From positions 1-17,027 of the forward strand of contig JAFAGX010000243.1 in the NCBI GenBank assembly GCA_019237515.1: 17,027 nt of DNA, given 5' to 3'. Below are positions 6,918 through 14,251 of the stretch, piece after piece. This stretch comes from Acidobacteriaceae bacterium. GTDB lineage: Bacteria; Acidobacteriota; Terriglobia; Terriglobales; SbA1. A program made the position numbers and the translations under genes. Position 1 is the stretch's first letter. The number at the start of each line of letters is the position of its first letter. Under the pieces are notes generated by a model, which was given only the letters and a program-made list of their open reading frames with translations, was not told the origin of the DNA and made no database searches.

Positions 6918-7274
6918 TTACGCCCGCGATCGGCCAGGTAACACAAGCCATTTAAGCAACATGTTAACAACGGTGAGGACGATGCCTCCCCAGAACGCCG
7001 ACCAGAAGTTCTGTATGTGAAAACCAGGCACAAAAGCTGACGCCAGTTCCAGCATCAGTGCGTTGATGACAAACCAGAAAATTCCCAAGCTGAGAATGGT
7101 TAGTGGAAAGGTAATGACTTTCAAAAAGAGCCCGAGGGTGGCATTGACCAGTCCAATCATTACGGCGGCAATCAGCGCTGCCGCTGCGCCCCTGACCATG
7201 AACCCCGGCACCACCTGGGATGTGATCCAGACAGCCAGTGCACTGACGATCCAATGCAAAAGCATTCGCAACAT
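6918..7274 (-). CDS. YvlD-type four-helix membrane protein (phage holin superfamily IV)
   Basis: A 118-residue, almost wholly hydrophobic protein with four membrane helices, near residues 5-22, 30-50, 55-77 and 88-110. The sequence shows the family features: VNATLGLFLKVITFPLTILSLGIFWFVINALML in the middle (quoted in parts: VNATLGLFLK, FPLTILSLGIFWFVINA) and FWSAFWGGIVLTVVNMLLK near the end. This is the PF04020 family, named for holin-like topology but mostly chromosomal and of unknown function; YvlD in Bacillus belongs to it. There is no sign of a prophage here. A GGAGG sits 13 bases before the ATG at 7274, rather far. The gene is divergent from osmC. Confidence 0.9.
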   Translation of the reverse strand: MLRMLLHWIVSALAVWITSQVVPGFMVRGAAAALIAAVMIGLVNATLGLFLKVITFPLTILSLGIFWFVINALMLELASAFVPGFHIQNFWSAFWGGIVLTVVNMLLKWLVLPGRSRA

Positions 7275-7301
7275 GCGTCTACTGGTTCCTCCAGCTACGA
7301 C

Positions 7302-7330
7302 ACTATAAAACCTCCGCAGCGAACCAGCAA
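7302..7330 (-). promoter_or_regulatory. Putative promoter of the YvlD-type gene
   Basis: Read on the minus strand, TATAGT (7307-7302) is a good -10 element, with TTGCTG (7330-7325) 17 bases upstream as a weak -35. It ends 27 bases before the ATG at 7274. It lies back to back with the osmC promoter. Confidence 0.5.
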
Positions 7331-7353
7331 CTCGTGATCAGAAAGCTTGCCGC

Positions 7354-7382
7354 CTGACACGCTTTCGCGATCCATCTACAAT
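7354..7382 (+). promoter_or_regulatory. osmC: Sigma-70 type promoter of osmC
   Basis: CTGACA (7354-7359) and TACAAT (7377-7382) are separated by 17 bases, each matching the consensus at five of six. It is the best promoter in the window. The transcript would start near 7389, giving a leader of about 27 bases with a GAGGAGA ribosome site before ATG 7416. Confidence 0.75.
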
Positions 7383-7415
7383 GAAGAAGTATTTACATTT
7401 TTTGAGGAGAGACGA

Positions 7416-7841
7416 ATGCAACGCAAGGCAAGTGCAATTTGGAAAGGCGGTCTCAAAGACGGCAAGGGCTCGGTTTCGTCGGCGAGCGGCGTTTTGACCA
7501 ACACTCCGTACTCATTTTCCACTCGATTCGAAAATACCCCGGGAACAAATCCTGAAGAGTTGATCGCCGCGGCCCACGCGGCATGTTTCTCCATGGCGCT
7601 TTCGGCCCAGTTGGGGAACGCGAACCTCAGCCCATCGAGTATCGAGACTTCCGCAACCCTCACCATGGAGAAGCTTGATGCCGGCTGGACCATCACAGCC
7701 GTTCATCTGGACGTCGTAGGGCACGTGCCGAACGCGGATGCAGCCGCGTTCCAGAAAGCTGCCGAGAACGCAAAGAGCGGTTGCCCGGTTTCCAAGGTCC
7801 TCAAAGCAAATATCACAATGAATGCCAGACTGGAAGCATAG
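7416..7841 (+). CDS. osmC: OsmC family peroxiredoxin
   Basis: A 141-residue protein, the same size as E. coli OsmC, a cytoplasmic dimer that reduces organic hydroperoxides with two cysteines. Seen: RKASAIWKGGLKDGKG at the N-terminus, the catalytic Cys57 in the PEELIAAAHAACFSMALS helix, Glu48/Glu49 of NPEEL that help activate it, and the resolving Cys123 in SGCPVSKVL. The start at ATG 7416 is supported by GAGGAGA just upstream and by alignment to the family; an earlier ATG in frame at 7347 lies before the promoter. OsmC genes are commonly induced by osmotic or stationary-phase stress; here a standard promoter is visible. Stops 26 bases before gluQ, which seems to have its own promoter. Confidence 0.95.
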   Translation: MQRKASAIWKGGLKDGKGSVSSASGVLTNTPYSFSTRFENTPGTNPEELIAAAHAACFSMALSAQLGNANLSPSSIETSATLTMEKLDAGWTITAVHLDVVGHVPNADAAAFQKAAENAKSGCPVSKVLKANITMNARLEA

Positions 7842-7855
7842 GAAAGCATTTTCAA

Positions 7856-7861
7856 TACAAT
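7856..7861 (+). promoter_or_regulatory. Putative -10 box (TACAAT) of gluQ, leaderless layout
   Basis: TACAAT ends six bases before the GTG at 7868, with no Shine-Dalgarno between. No convincing -35 is found 16-18 bases upstream, where the end of osmC lies. Read-through from osmC is the alternative. Confidence 0.45.
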
Positions 7862-7867
7862 GCTGCC

Positions 7868-8734
7868 GTGAGTGGCATTACTTACCGGGGCCGACTGGCG
7901 CCATCACCCACTGGCTTGCTGCACCTTGGGCATGCCCGGACGTTTTGGATCGCTGCCCAACGAGCTTTGGAACATAACGGCACTTTAGTTCTGCGAAACG
8001 AAGATCTCGATCCGCAGCGTTCTCGGGCTGAGTTTCAGCAGGCGATGCTAGAAGATCTGCGTTGGCTTGGCATTCACTGGGGTGAAGGTCCGGATTGTGG
8101 TGGCCCATTCGCCCCTTATTCGCAGAGCGAGCGGCGCGACCATTATCTCCGGGCCTGGCGTCAACTCCGCGACCACGGCTTCATCTACGCTTGCACGTGC
8201 TCACGTAAGGATTTGGCTGAAGCCGCGAGTGCTCCCAACGATACCGATGACGAACCGATTTATCCCGGTCGTTGCCGGAACCGCGCGGACGCAAAGCGAT
8301 TCGCTCAACCAGTTGGCGTGAATTGGCGCTTTCGAGTGCCGGACGGAGAAAAGATTTCGTTTGTCGATCTCCATTTCGGTCCGCAAACAGTGATAGCGGG
8401 ACGCGATTTCGGAGATTTTGTTGTTTGGCGGCGAGATGATGTGCCTGCCTATCAACTCGCAGTCACAGTCGATGACGCAGAAATGCAGATCACCGAAGTG
8501 GTTAGGGGAGCTGATTTGCTTAAATCCACTGCTCGTCAGCTGCTGCTGTATCAGGCATTCGGCTGGACACCACCTGCTCTCTATCACTGTGATCTTGTGA
8601 CTGACACGTCAGGTGCACGCCTGGCAAAGCGCCACGACGCCCTCAGCATCAGGCATTTTCGCCAACACGGCTGGAGCCCCGAACAGGTGATTGCCACCGC
8701 CATGTCCTCAAAGCTGCCAGATTCGGTCCTATAA
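7868..8734 (+). CDS. gluQ: Glutamyl-Q tRNA(Asp) synthetase
   Basis: A 288-residue truncated relative of glutamyl-tRNA synthetase that has the catalytic domain but no anticodon-binding domain. It activates glutamate and attaches it to the queuosine at position 34 of tRNA(Asp). Seen: APSPTGLLHLGHA with the HIGH-type HLGH at residues 19-22; a zinc site Cys109-x-Cys111, Tyr132, Cys136 (ACTCS and IYPGRC); RFRVPDG; DDVPAYQLAVTVDD; ITEVVRGADLL; and RLAKRHDA at 251-258 in place of KMSKS. The length and zinc site separate it from GltX. The GTG start at 7868 is chosen because homology begins at TYRGRLAPS and a frame extension upstream would run through osmC. Activity implies that the host makes queuosine. 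Confidence 0.95.
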   Translation: MSGITYRGRLAPSPTGLLHLGHARTFWIAAQRALEHNGTLVLRNEDLDPQRSRAEFQQAMLEDLRWLGIHWGEGPDCGGPFAPYSQSERRDHYLRAWRQLRDHGFIYACTCSRKDLAEAASAPNDTDDEPIYPGRCRNRADAKRFAQPVGVNWRFRVPDGEKISFVDLHFGPQTVIAGRDFGDFVVWRRDDVPAYQLAVTVDDAEMQITEVVRGADLLKSTARQLLLYQAFGWTPPALYHCDLVTDTSGARLAKRHDALSIRHFRQHGWSPEQVIATAMSSKLPDSVL

Positions 8735-8865
8735 ATTCGCCGTATATACCCCATTATCTTTTTTGATTGGCTGAGACAACGCCTCCGCGATACCCTTACG
8801 TGTTCTTATCAGTCCCCCAAAGCTCATCGCTGTGCCCCGAATTGACAGAACATCTAAGGAGATCC

Positions 8866-10296
8866 ATGTCGAACGAACTGCGTAATTTTTTGGCGATCCC
8901 GTATGACGAACTGGAAGAGTTGAATCTGAACGCAAAAGAGCAGCGCCAGGCACGGGTTGCGCCGCACAAAATCCAGGAGGAGCGCCTGGAATACCTGAGC
9001 GGCGAAAAACGCATAAAAGCTGTGACCGTGCTGTTCAGCGACCTCGAAGGCCGGTTGCACATGCTGGACTATGACAAGAAATTTCTGCTTAAGAGCTTCG
9101 ATAACCTGACTTTTGATGGCTCCTCAATTCGCGGCTTTACGGCGCAGCGAGAGAGCGATCTCCGGTTGGGCATCGATTGGGGCGCTTTTTATTGGGGCCC
9201 CGCGGATATTTTCGGTCCAGGTAAGGTGCTGGTGTTCGGCGACGTCATCGACAAGAACGGCGAACCCTATGCTGCGGACATTCGCGGCGTGCTGAAGGGC
9301 TATGCCGGATCCCTGAACAAGAAGCATGGCTACACCTTAAACGCCGCCAATGAGATCGAAGGATTTCTATTCCAGGGGGCCGACGCGGAGCGGCGCTTTC
9401 ATGAAACACATAGGTTCGAATATGTAAACACTGGTGGGTACTACCACTCACTTCCCGGCGATCCGCTGCGCACGTTCATTGATACCGTCGCGGAAGTGCA
9501 GAGGTCGATGGGATTCCAGAATGAAAAGGACCACCCGGAGGTTGCGCCTTCGCAATTTGAAATCAACTACGGCTACGGAGAAGTGGTTGCGGCCGCAGAC
9601 CAGATTCAGCTGTATAAGTTGGTGTGCCGTCAAGTTGCCACGAAAATGGGTTGCACGGCTTCATTCCTGCCCAAGCCGGTGGTTGGGGTGAACGGCAGTG
9701 GCATGCATACCAACGTGTCCATCAGCAAGGGTGGAAAAAATCTTTTCTGGGACGCAAAAGGCGAAGAGAAACTCAGCAAATTCGGCTGGGAGTTCATCGA
9801 CCGCATTCTTACCCATGGAAATGATATTTGCCTGCTGCTGAATGCTAGCGTAAATGCGTACCGGCGGCTCGATCCTCATTTTGAGGCGCCCAATCAACTG
9901 AAAGCGTCTCCGACCGATCGCGGCTCCATGGTTCGTATCCCCATCGGGAATGAACGAAGCATGCGCGTCGAGGTGCGCTCGGTCTCTCCGGATGCGAATC
10001 CCTACCTGGTGATGCACGCGATTTTTAAAACAGGCATTGAGGGCGAAACTGCGAAGATCAAAAACCTGCGTCAGGCGCAGCGCTATTTGCCCGACAACGT
10101 TTATGATGCGATTGCAAATTTCCGTAAAGCCGATTGGACGACCAAACTGTTGGGCGAAGATGTGAAGAATCGTTATGCAGAACTGAAAGAAGCTTCAGCG
10201 GATCGATGTGCACGGCAGCTCGGCACCTTTGTGAAAGCACCCGAGGTCCAGTTCCATCACGAGGTTTACAACCAGTTCCTTTGGAACCTGTTTTAG
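8866..10296 (+). CDS. glnA: Glutamine synthetase, type I-like
   Basis: A 476-residue enzyme making glutamine from glutamate, ammonia and ATP; the main entry of ammonia into metabolism. Seen: FDGSSIRGF at residues 83-91, the metal-binding ANEIEGFLF at 161-169, HPEVAPSQFEINY at 223-235, NGSGMHTN at 276-283, RGSMVRIPI with the glutamate-site Arg, and VEVRSVSPDANPYL. The second His of the usual GSGMHxH motif is Asn, as in some Gram-positive enzymes. The NLYDLP adenylylation motif of proteobacterial GlnA is not found in the shortened C-terminal region, so control by GlnE is unlikely. ATG 8866 is chosen for its AAGGAG site four bases upstream; the frame stays open back to 8767. No amtB, glnB or glnE is adjacent. 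A TTTTTT at 8759-8764 after gluQ has no hairpin before it. Confidence 0.93.
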   Translation: MSNELRNFLAIPYDELEELNLNAKEQRQARVAPHKIQEERLEYLSGEKRIKAVTVLFSDLEGRLHMLDYDKKFLLKSFDNLTFDGSSIRGFTAQRESDLRLGIDWGAFYWGPADIFGPGKVLVFGDVIDKNGEPYAADIRGVLKGYAGSLNKKHGYTLNAANEIEGFLFQGADAERRFHETHRFEYVNTGGYYHSLPGDPLRTFIDTVAEVQRSMGFQNEKDHPEVAPSQFEINYGYGEVVAAADQIQLYKLVCRQVATKMGCTASFLPKPVVGVNGSGMHTNVSISKGGKNLFWDAKGEEKLSKFGWEFIDRILTHGNDICLLLNASVNAYRRLDPHFEAPNQLKASPTDRGSMVRIPIGNERSMRVEVRSVSPDANPYLVMHAIFKTGIEGETAKIKNLRQAQRYLPDNVYDAIANFRKADWTTKLLGEDVKNRYAELKEASADRCARQLGTFVKAPEVQFHHEVYNQFLWNLF

Positions 10297-10345
10297 GAAC
10301 CGAAGACTTATCTCGAGGAGTACGTGCGACGAGGGATCCGCGGTT

Positions 10346-10371
10346 CGAATCGTGGGCAAATTGCCGATTCG
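10346..10371. repeat. Inverted repeat downstream of glnA
   Basis: CGAATC (10346-10351) pairs with GATTCG (10366-10371), and inside it GGCA (10355-10358) pairs with TGCC (10362-10365) around a three-base loop, leaving a GTG bulge. That is ten base pairs in all, 50 bases after the glnA stop. A second smaller hairpin, GCGCC-GAGCT-GGCGC, lies at 10417-10431. Neither has a T run, so a role as a glnA transcript end or a regulatory site for the next gene is only possible. The rest of 10297-10518 shows no gene; the GGTTCGAATC there resembles a tRNA T-loop but its flanks do not pair. Confidence 0.4.
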
Positions 10372-10501
10372 TCGTCAGTATTGCTCTGGTGATCGGCACA
10401 AAAGTTGAGTGTGCTCGCGCCGAGCTGGCGCCCACCAACCTGCCATTCAACCGCAAAAAACTGCCGCAAAATGCGCGGACAGCGTCCAAATGAAATCTGT
10501 G

Positions 10502-10510
10502 TGTTCTAAT
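10502..10510 (+). promoter_or_regulatory. Extended -10 promoter (TGTTCTAAT), near-leaderless layout
   Basis: TGT followed by TCTAAT matches the extended -10 pattern TGnTATAAT at all but one position, which can act without a -35 box; none is evident. It ends eight bases before the ATG at 10519, so the message would have no leader or one or two bases. No Shine-Dalgarno is present. Confidence 0.5.
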
Positions 10511-10518
10511 AACAACTA

Positions 10519-11544
10519 ATGCCCTCCACCAGCATACGTCTGCGCCGCCGAGTGAAGAGTGTTTCGCGAAGTATTCGCTCCACTCGCGAAATCTTTCGAG
10601 GACTACTCTCGAGCGATCATCCGCTTCTCGCGCACATTATCCCCATCCGGCGCTGCAATCTCGCGTGCGAGTACTGCAACGAGTACGACGACTTCTCCAA
10701 GCCTGTGCGTACGGAAGACATGTTTCGCCGCGTGGACAAATTGGCAGAGCTCGGAACTTCGATCATCACAATCAGTGGTGGAGAACCGCTGCTACACCCA
10801 GAACTCGATGCGATCATCCGGCGCATCCGCAAGCATGGAATGATCGCGGGACTGATCACCAATGGATACCTGCTAGTGCCGGAGCGGATTCAGCGTCTGA
10901 ATCGGGCCGGCCTTGAGTGGCTGCAGATCTCGATCGACAATGTCATTCCGGACGAAGTGTCCAAAAAGAGCCTGAAGGTTTTGGATAAGAAGCTCGAAAT
11001 GCTGGCTGAATTCGCCGAATTCCATGTGAATATCAACTCTGTGGTGGGAGGCGGCGTGCGCAACCCGCAGGATGCGCTGACCATCGGCAAACGCGCTCTT
11101 GCATTGGGATTCAGTTCGACGGTCGGAATCATCCACGATGGTGATGGACAGCTGCAGCCGCTCGCTGATGAGGAGCGCCGCATCTATCACGAAATGAAGG
11201 CACTCGAGAAGCGCAGCTTCACCCGCATCAATGCCTTCCAGGACAATATTGCGCAAGGCCGGCCGAATCAGTGGCGTTGCCGGGCGGGTGCGCGCTATCT
11301 ATATATCTGTGAGGATGGCTTGGTGCACTACTGCTCCCAGCAGCGCGGTTATCCCGCCATTCCGCTGGAAAAATATACCGCGCACGATCTTCGCAGGGAG
11401 TACGTGACCGAGAAGTCCTGCGCGCCTCATTGCACAGTTTCCTGCGTGCATCAAGTTTCGATACTGGACTCCTGGCGCGCGCCTCAGTATCCCTCGCCAG
11501 CCCCGGCTGCCGCCTCTGCCGGGGGGCTGGTGCAAATCGAATAA
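10519..11544 (+). CDS. Radical SAM protein with SPASM/twitch-like C-terminal cluster
   Basis: A 341-residue radical SAM enzyme of unknown substrate. The [4Fe-4S]/SAM motif is Cys46-x3-Cys50-x2-Cys53 ([15 protein letters not shown]), followed by the SAM-binding [12 protein letters not shown] at 85-96, GLITNGYLL near 111-119 and LQISIDN near 135-141. The C-terminal part holds Cys254-x12-Gly267-x4-Cys272, with Cys264 between, and Cys301-x3-Cys305-x3-Cys309; the Cx(n)Gx4C element is the start of a SPASM or twitch domain that holds an auxiliary iron-sulfur cluster. Such enzymes modify peptides or other large substrates (PqqE and mycofactocin maturase are members), but no precursor peptide or RiPP partner is seen beside it. 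The start ATG 10519 lies just after an extended -10. The last 20 residues are low-complexity Pro/Ala and coincide with a strong hairpin. Confidence 0.88.
   Translation: MPSTSIRLRRRVKSVSRSIRSTREIFRGLLSSDHPLLAHIIPIRRCNLACEYCNEYDDFSKPVRTEDMFRRVDKLAELGTSIITISGGEPLLHPELDAIIRRIRKHGMIAGLITNGYLLVPERIQRLNRAGLEWLQISIDNVIPDEVSKKSLKVLDKKLEMLAEFAEFHVNINSVVGGGVRNPQDALTIGKRALALGFSSTVGIIHDGDGQLQPLADEERRIYHEMKALEKRSFTRINAFQDNIAQGRPNQWRCRAGARYLYICEDGLVHYCSQQRGYPAIPLEKYTAHDLRREYVTEKSCAPHCTVSCVHQVSILDSWRAPQYPSPAPAAASAGGLVQIE
11497..11530. repeat. GC-rich hairpin at the 3' end of the radical SAM gene
   Basis: CCAGCCCCGGC (11497-11507) pairs with GCCGGGGGGCTGG (11518-11530): eleven pairs with a two-G bulge and a ten-base loop. 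It lies in the last codons of the radical SAM gene, ending 11 bases before the stop codon triplet. No T run follows. It may slow exonucleases or end transcription with a factor, or be an inserted repeat that lengthened the protein. Confidence 0.6.
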
Positions 11545-11585
11545 GCAATAAGTCTGCCGGCACGTTGTCTATGTCGCGAACCGTG

Positions 11586-11807
11586 TCAGTGCAAGATTCT
11601 CCCGCCAACATACAGGCCAATAAAGAACACGACCGCCGCATAGATCAAGGGGTGATGGAACAGAAGACGAGTGTCGATTCCTGTAGGATCTGACTCGAAT
11701 CTCAGACTCAATCCCAACTTCCGTAAGACGTACCAATAGCGAAGGAAGGCAGCAACTATCACGAAGACCAAACCAGTAACGACACTTACAGCATTGATAC
11801 GCAGCAT
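11586..11807 (-). CDS. Small two-helix membrane protein, function unknown
   Basis: A 73-residue protein with two membrane helices, about residues 7-25 (VSVVTGLVFVIVAAFLRYW) and 52-70 (PLIYAAVVFFIGLYVGG), separated by a charged loop with a likely extra-membrane stretch (RKLGLSLRFESDPTGIDTR). I do not recognise the family. The start ATG at 11807 has no good ribosome site. It converges on the radical SAM gene with 41 bases between stops and lies 66 bases downstream of the DinB-like gene on the same strand, with a REP-like sequence in between. The balanced helix-loop-helix layout makes a real gene likely but not certain. Confidence 0.6.
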   Translation of the reverse strand: MLRINAVSVVTGLVFVIVAAFLRYWYVLRKLGLSLRFESDPTGIDTRLLFHHPLIYAAVVFFIGLYVGGRILH

Positions 11808-11834
11808 CGGCTTTCGACCATCGACTTTGTGTCC

Positions 11835-11880
11835 GATTCGCTAGCGAGTCAGATTTCGCTCAGGATGACAGTGTCATTTT
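11835..11880. repeat. REP-like intergenic repeat copy with palindrome
   Basis: On the minus strand this reads TGACACTGTCATCCTGAG followed by CGAAATCTGACTCGCTAGCGAATC. The core TGTCATCCTGAGCGAA is a sequence I know from many bacterial genomes, including Acidobacteriota, as a dispersed intergenic repeat; here it is shortened. It contains the palindrome TCGCTAGCGA (11838-11847, extendable to 11835-11850) and ATGACA-G-TGTCAT (11865-11877) followed on the plus strand by TTTTTT. The DinB-like gene's stop codon (11874-11876) lies inside the element. The family match is from memory and was not searched. Confidence 0.5.
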
Positions 11881-12398
11881 TTCTGCGCGCTCGGCGGCAG
11901 CATGCCATTGAGACGGAGATACGTTGCCGCCACGCTGTAATGATCTGCCAAAGCGTTCGTAATAATAAACATGGCCATGGCGCGCGTTCCTTTGTGGCCG
12001 CCGAACAGTTCCAGTTCATCGCCGAGTTTGGAATCGTCGACCTTGGCCAGGGTGGTGGTGCAAAAGTCGAAAGAACTCTTCATAGCCGCGACCAGCTTGT
12101 CTTTGCCATCGGTTTCTTTCAGTTCAGCGACCTTCGGCTCCGCAACGTCAGCCACCTTCGCGCAGAGAAGATTGTTAGTTTCCGTGACATGCATGGTGAG
12201 GTGGGCAAAGCTCATCTGCTGCGGAGTGGCTTTGTAGTCGTATTTGTCGGCCGGCATTTCCTCAGCTGCAGCAACCAGGTTTTTCTGCTGCCGCGCGAGG
12301 ATTTCCCGAACAGCACTTGAGACCGGGTTCTTGGTTTCCTGAGCAAATATCGCCACGCAGCAACTCAGAAATACAAGTAGTGCAAACATATTCTTCAT
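11874..12398 (-). CDS. Exported DinB-like four-helix protein
   Basis: A 174-residue protein with a signal peptide (MKNMFALLVFLSCCVAIFA, cleavage likely after residue 19), followed by a four-helix bundle of the DinB/DUF664 type. Candidate metal ligands are His66 and His70 (SFAHLTMHV) and His153 (ALADHYSVAATYLRLNGMLPP); the last stretch is the typical end of this family. DinB-like proteins are thought to bind metal and some act as thiol transferases, but exported members like this one have no known role. Start ATG 12398 is chosen for its GGGGGA ribosome site and clean signal peptide; a TTG four codons upstream is possible. It lies 69 bases after ilvD on the same strand, and may be read through from the ilv genes, although it shares no obvious function with them. 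Confidence 0.85.
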   Translation of the reverse strand: MKNMFALLVFLSCCVAIFAQETKNPVSSAVREILARQQKNLVAAAEEMPADKYDYKATPQQMSFAHLTMHVTETNNLLCAKVADVAEPKVAELKETDGKDKLVAAMKSSFDFCTTTLAKVDDSKLGDELELFGGHKGTRAMAMFIITNALADHYSVAATYLRLNGMLPPSAQKK

Positions 12399-12467
12399 CG
12401 AGTCCCCCAATGCACGCCAAGGATACTCCCGTCGGACCTTCGTTCGCCACCAGAGCTATGGAATGAC

Positions 12468-14138
12468 TCAGTTTTTGGCAGTGGTGATTGCACCTTCTGA
12501 CGCTGAGGAGACGAGCGCGGCATATTTGGCAAATACTCCGCTTCTATAACGCGGCGGATGTGCCTTCAAATTCGCGAGGCGCTGCTTCAACTCACTCTCT
12601 CTGATCTCAATTTCGACCACCCGTTTGGTGACGTCGATGTGAATCGTGTCGCCTTCTTGAACAGCGGCAATGGGTCCGCCAAGCGCGGCTTCGGGCGCGA
12701 CATGCCCAAGCATCAGGCCGCGGGTCGCGCCACTGAAGCGTCCATCAGTGAGCAAAGCCACGGATTCACCCAGGCCTTCGCCGACGATTGCCGCAGTTAC
12801 GCTCAGCATCTCGCGCATCCCCGGTCCGCCTTTGGGGCCTTCATTGCGGATCACGACAACGTCTCCTGCGCGAATCTTTTTGGACGTCACAGCCGCCATT
12901 GCGTCCTCTTCCGATTCGAAAACGCGAGCCGGCCCGCGATGGCTAAGCCGCTCGTGGCCGCTGATCTTTGCTACACATCCATCGGGAGCGAGATTGCCAT
13001 GCAGAATGACGAGCCCGCCGGTTTGCTTCAATGGCCTTTCGAGAGTCCCGATCACTTCCTGACCCGGACACTCGTTTGCACTTTTACTTTCCTCCGAGAT
13101 GCTCTTGCCCGTAACAGTCATCTCGTCAGGATGAACGCGGCTTCTCAGTCGCTGGGCTAACAGTCGCACGCCACCTGCACGATGCATATCGGCCGCGACG
13201 AATCTTCCAGCAGGCTTCAAGTCCGCCAGCAGCGGCGTCTTCTCGCTGATCGTTTGGAAATCATCAATGTGCAGCGGCACCCCAGATTCGCGAGCCAATG
13301 CCAACAGATGCAGCACTGCGTTGGTTGAGCCACCGGTCGCGGCAACTGCCGCAATAGCATTTTCAAATGCGGCGCGACTAAGAATCTGCTTCGGGGTGAT
13401 GCCCCGATGTAACAGATTCAGGACGAGCTTGCCGCTTTCAAATGCGATCTGATCTTTTGTGGGATCCATAGCAGGAACGCTGTTAAAACCCATCGGCGAG
13501 AGGCCAATCATTTCCATGACGGTGGACATGGTATTCGCGGTGTACTGCCCACCGCAGGCGCCGGCGCCCGGGCAGGCGACGTTCTCCAATTCGTTCAGTT
13601 CGGCATCGGTCATTTTGCCAGCCGCGTTCGCACCCACAGCTTCGAAGACGTCTTGAATGGTGACATCCTTTCCACGAAAGTTGCCGGCAGCAATCGTTCC
13701 GCCATACAGCACGAGCCCGGGAAGATTAAGACGCGCCAGGGCCATGGCGGCCGCGGGTATGGTCTTGTCGCATCCGACGACACAAACCACCGCGTCGAAT
13801 AGTTGCCCCCGGCATACAAGTTCGATCGAGTCAGCGATGATTTCACGGCTCACCAGCGACGCGCGCATGCCCTCGGTGCCCATGGTCTCTCCATCGGAGA
13901 TCGCGATGGTATTGAATTCCATCGGCGTGCCCCCCGCCTCGCGCACGCCTTCTTTGACTTTGGCCGAAAGCCGGCGCAGGTGAAAGTTGCACGGCATGGT
14001 TTCAATCCAGGTGTTCGCGATTCCGATCAGTGGCTTTCCGAGATCGGCGTCGTTGAAACCGATCGCTTTGAACATGGCGCGAGATGGCGCACGATCTCGT
14101 CCATCCGTGATGCCGTGGCTGCGATGTTTGGGATCCAT
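12468..14138 (-). CDS. ilvD: Dihydroxy-acid dehydratase
   Basis: A 556-residue iron-sulfur enzyme that dehydrates 2,3-dihydroxy-3-methylbutanoate and -pentanoate to the 2-oxo acids leading to valine, leucine, isoleucine and pantothenate. The three cluster cysteines are seen at Cys50 (MPCNFH), Cys123 ([14 protein letters not shown]) and Cys195 ([15 protein letters not shown]). Other family features are [46 protein letters not shown] and [10 protein letters not shown]. Length is that of the shorter, 555-560 residue class, which in some species holds a [2Fe-2S] cluster; the sequence does not by itself decide this. The start ATG at 14138 gives a normal N-terminus ([21 protein letters not shown] in two parts), but no Shine-Dalgarno is visible. 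Last of the four ilv genes in transcription order. Confidence 0.97.
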   Translation of the reverse strand: MDPKHRSHGITDGRDRAPSRAMFKAIGFNDADLGKPLIGIANTWIETMPCNFHLRRLSAKVKEGVREAGGTPMEFNTIAISDGETMGTEGMRASLVSREIIADSIELVCRGQLFDAVVCVVGCDKTIPAAAMALARLNLPGLVLYGGTIAAGNFRGKDVTIQDVFEAVGANAAGKMTDAELNELENVACPGAGACGGQYTANTMSTVMEMIGLSPMGFNSVPAMDPTKDQIAFESGKLVLNLLHRGITPKQILSRAAFENAIAAVAATGGSTNAVLHLLALARESGVPLHIDDFQTISEKTPLLADLKPAGRFVAADMHRAGGVRLLAQRLRSRVHPDEMTVTGKSISEESKSANECPGQEVIGTLERPLKQTGGLVILHGNLAPDGCVAKISGHERLSHRGPARVFESEEDAMAAVTSKKIRAGDVVVIRNEGPKGGPGMREMLSVTAAIVGEGLGESVALLTDGRFSGATRGLMLGHVAPEAALGGPIAAVQEGDTIHIDVTKRVVEIEIRESELKQRLANLKAHPPRYRSGVFAKYAALVSSASEGAITTAKN

Positions 14139-14251
14139 GGCTGCGAGGGTACAACAGAACGATTCAACCTGCCACGCTTGAGATAAGCCGTTGCCGTGGG
14201 CTCAATGTACGTTCGTGGCTCTGGCGGTGATGCTTATCCGTTTGATTTCGA

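Noticed and set aside
6701..6955. An 84-residue plus-strand frame, and a strong AAAGGAGGAT at 6831-6840 that looks like a ribosome site.
   Set aside because: The frame is not served by that site, has low-complexity sequence and overlaps the YvlD-type gene. No convincing frame begins 5-12 bases after the AAAGGAGGAT.
6918..7274. A prophage holin, suggested by the family name.
   Set aside because: No lysin, capsid, integrase or attachment site is present; the family is mostly chromosomal.
8749..8766. TTTTTT after gluQ as a terminator.
   Set aside because: No stem precedes the T run.
8767..8782. TTGGC and GC with GG-N10-GC spacing upstream of glnA, like a sigma-54 promoter.
   Set aside because: Only the -24 TTGGC and -12 GC match; the rest of the -12 box (AACGC instead of TTGCA) does not. 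Chance occurrence is likely.
10334..10363. GGTTCGAATC, which looks like a tRNA T-loop.
   Set aside because: The flanking bases do not form a five-pair T-stem, and no anticodon arm or acceptor stem can be found around it.
10134..10493. A 119-residue plus-strand frame spanning the end of glnA and the following gap.
   Set aside because: Half is an out-of-frame copy of glnA, and the rest has no recognisable features.
12558..13160. A 200-residue plus-strand frame.
   Set aside because: It is wholly antisense to ilvD, which is certain, and shows no domain.
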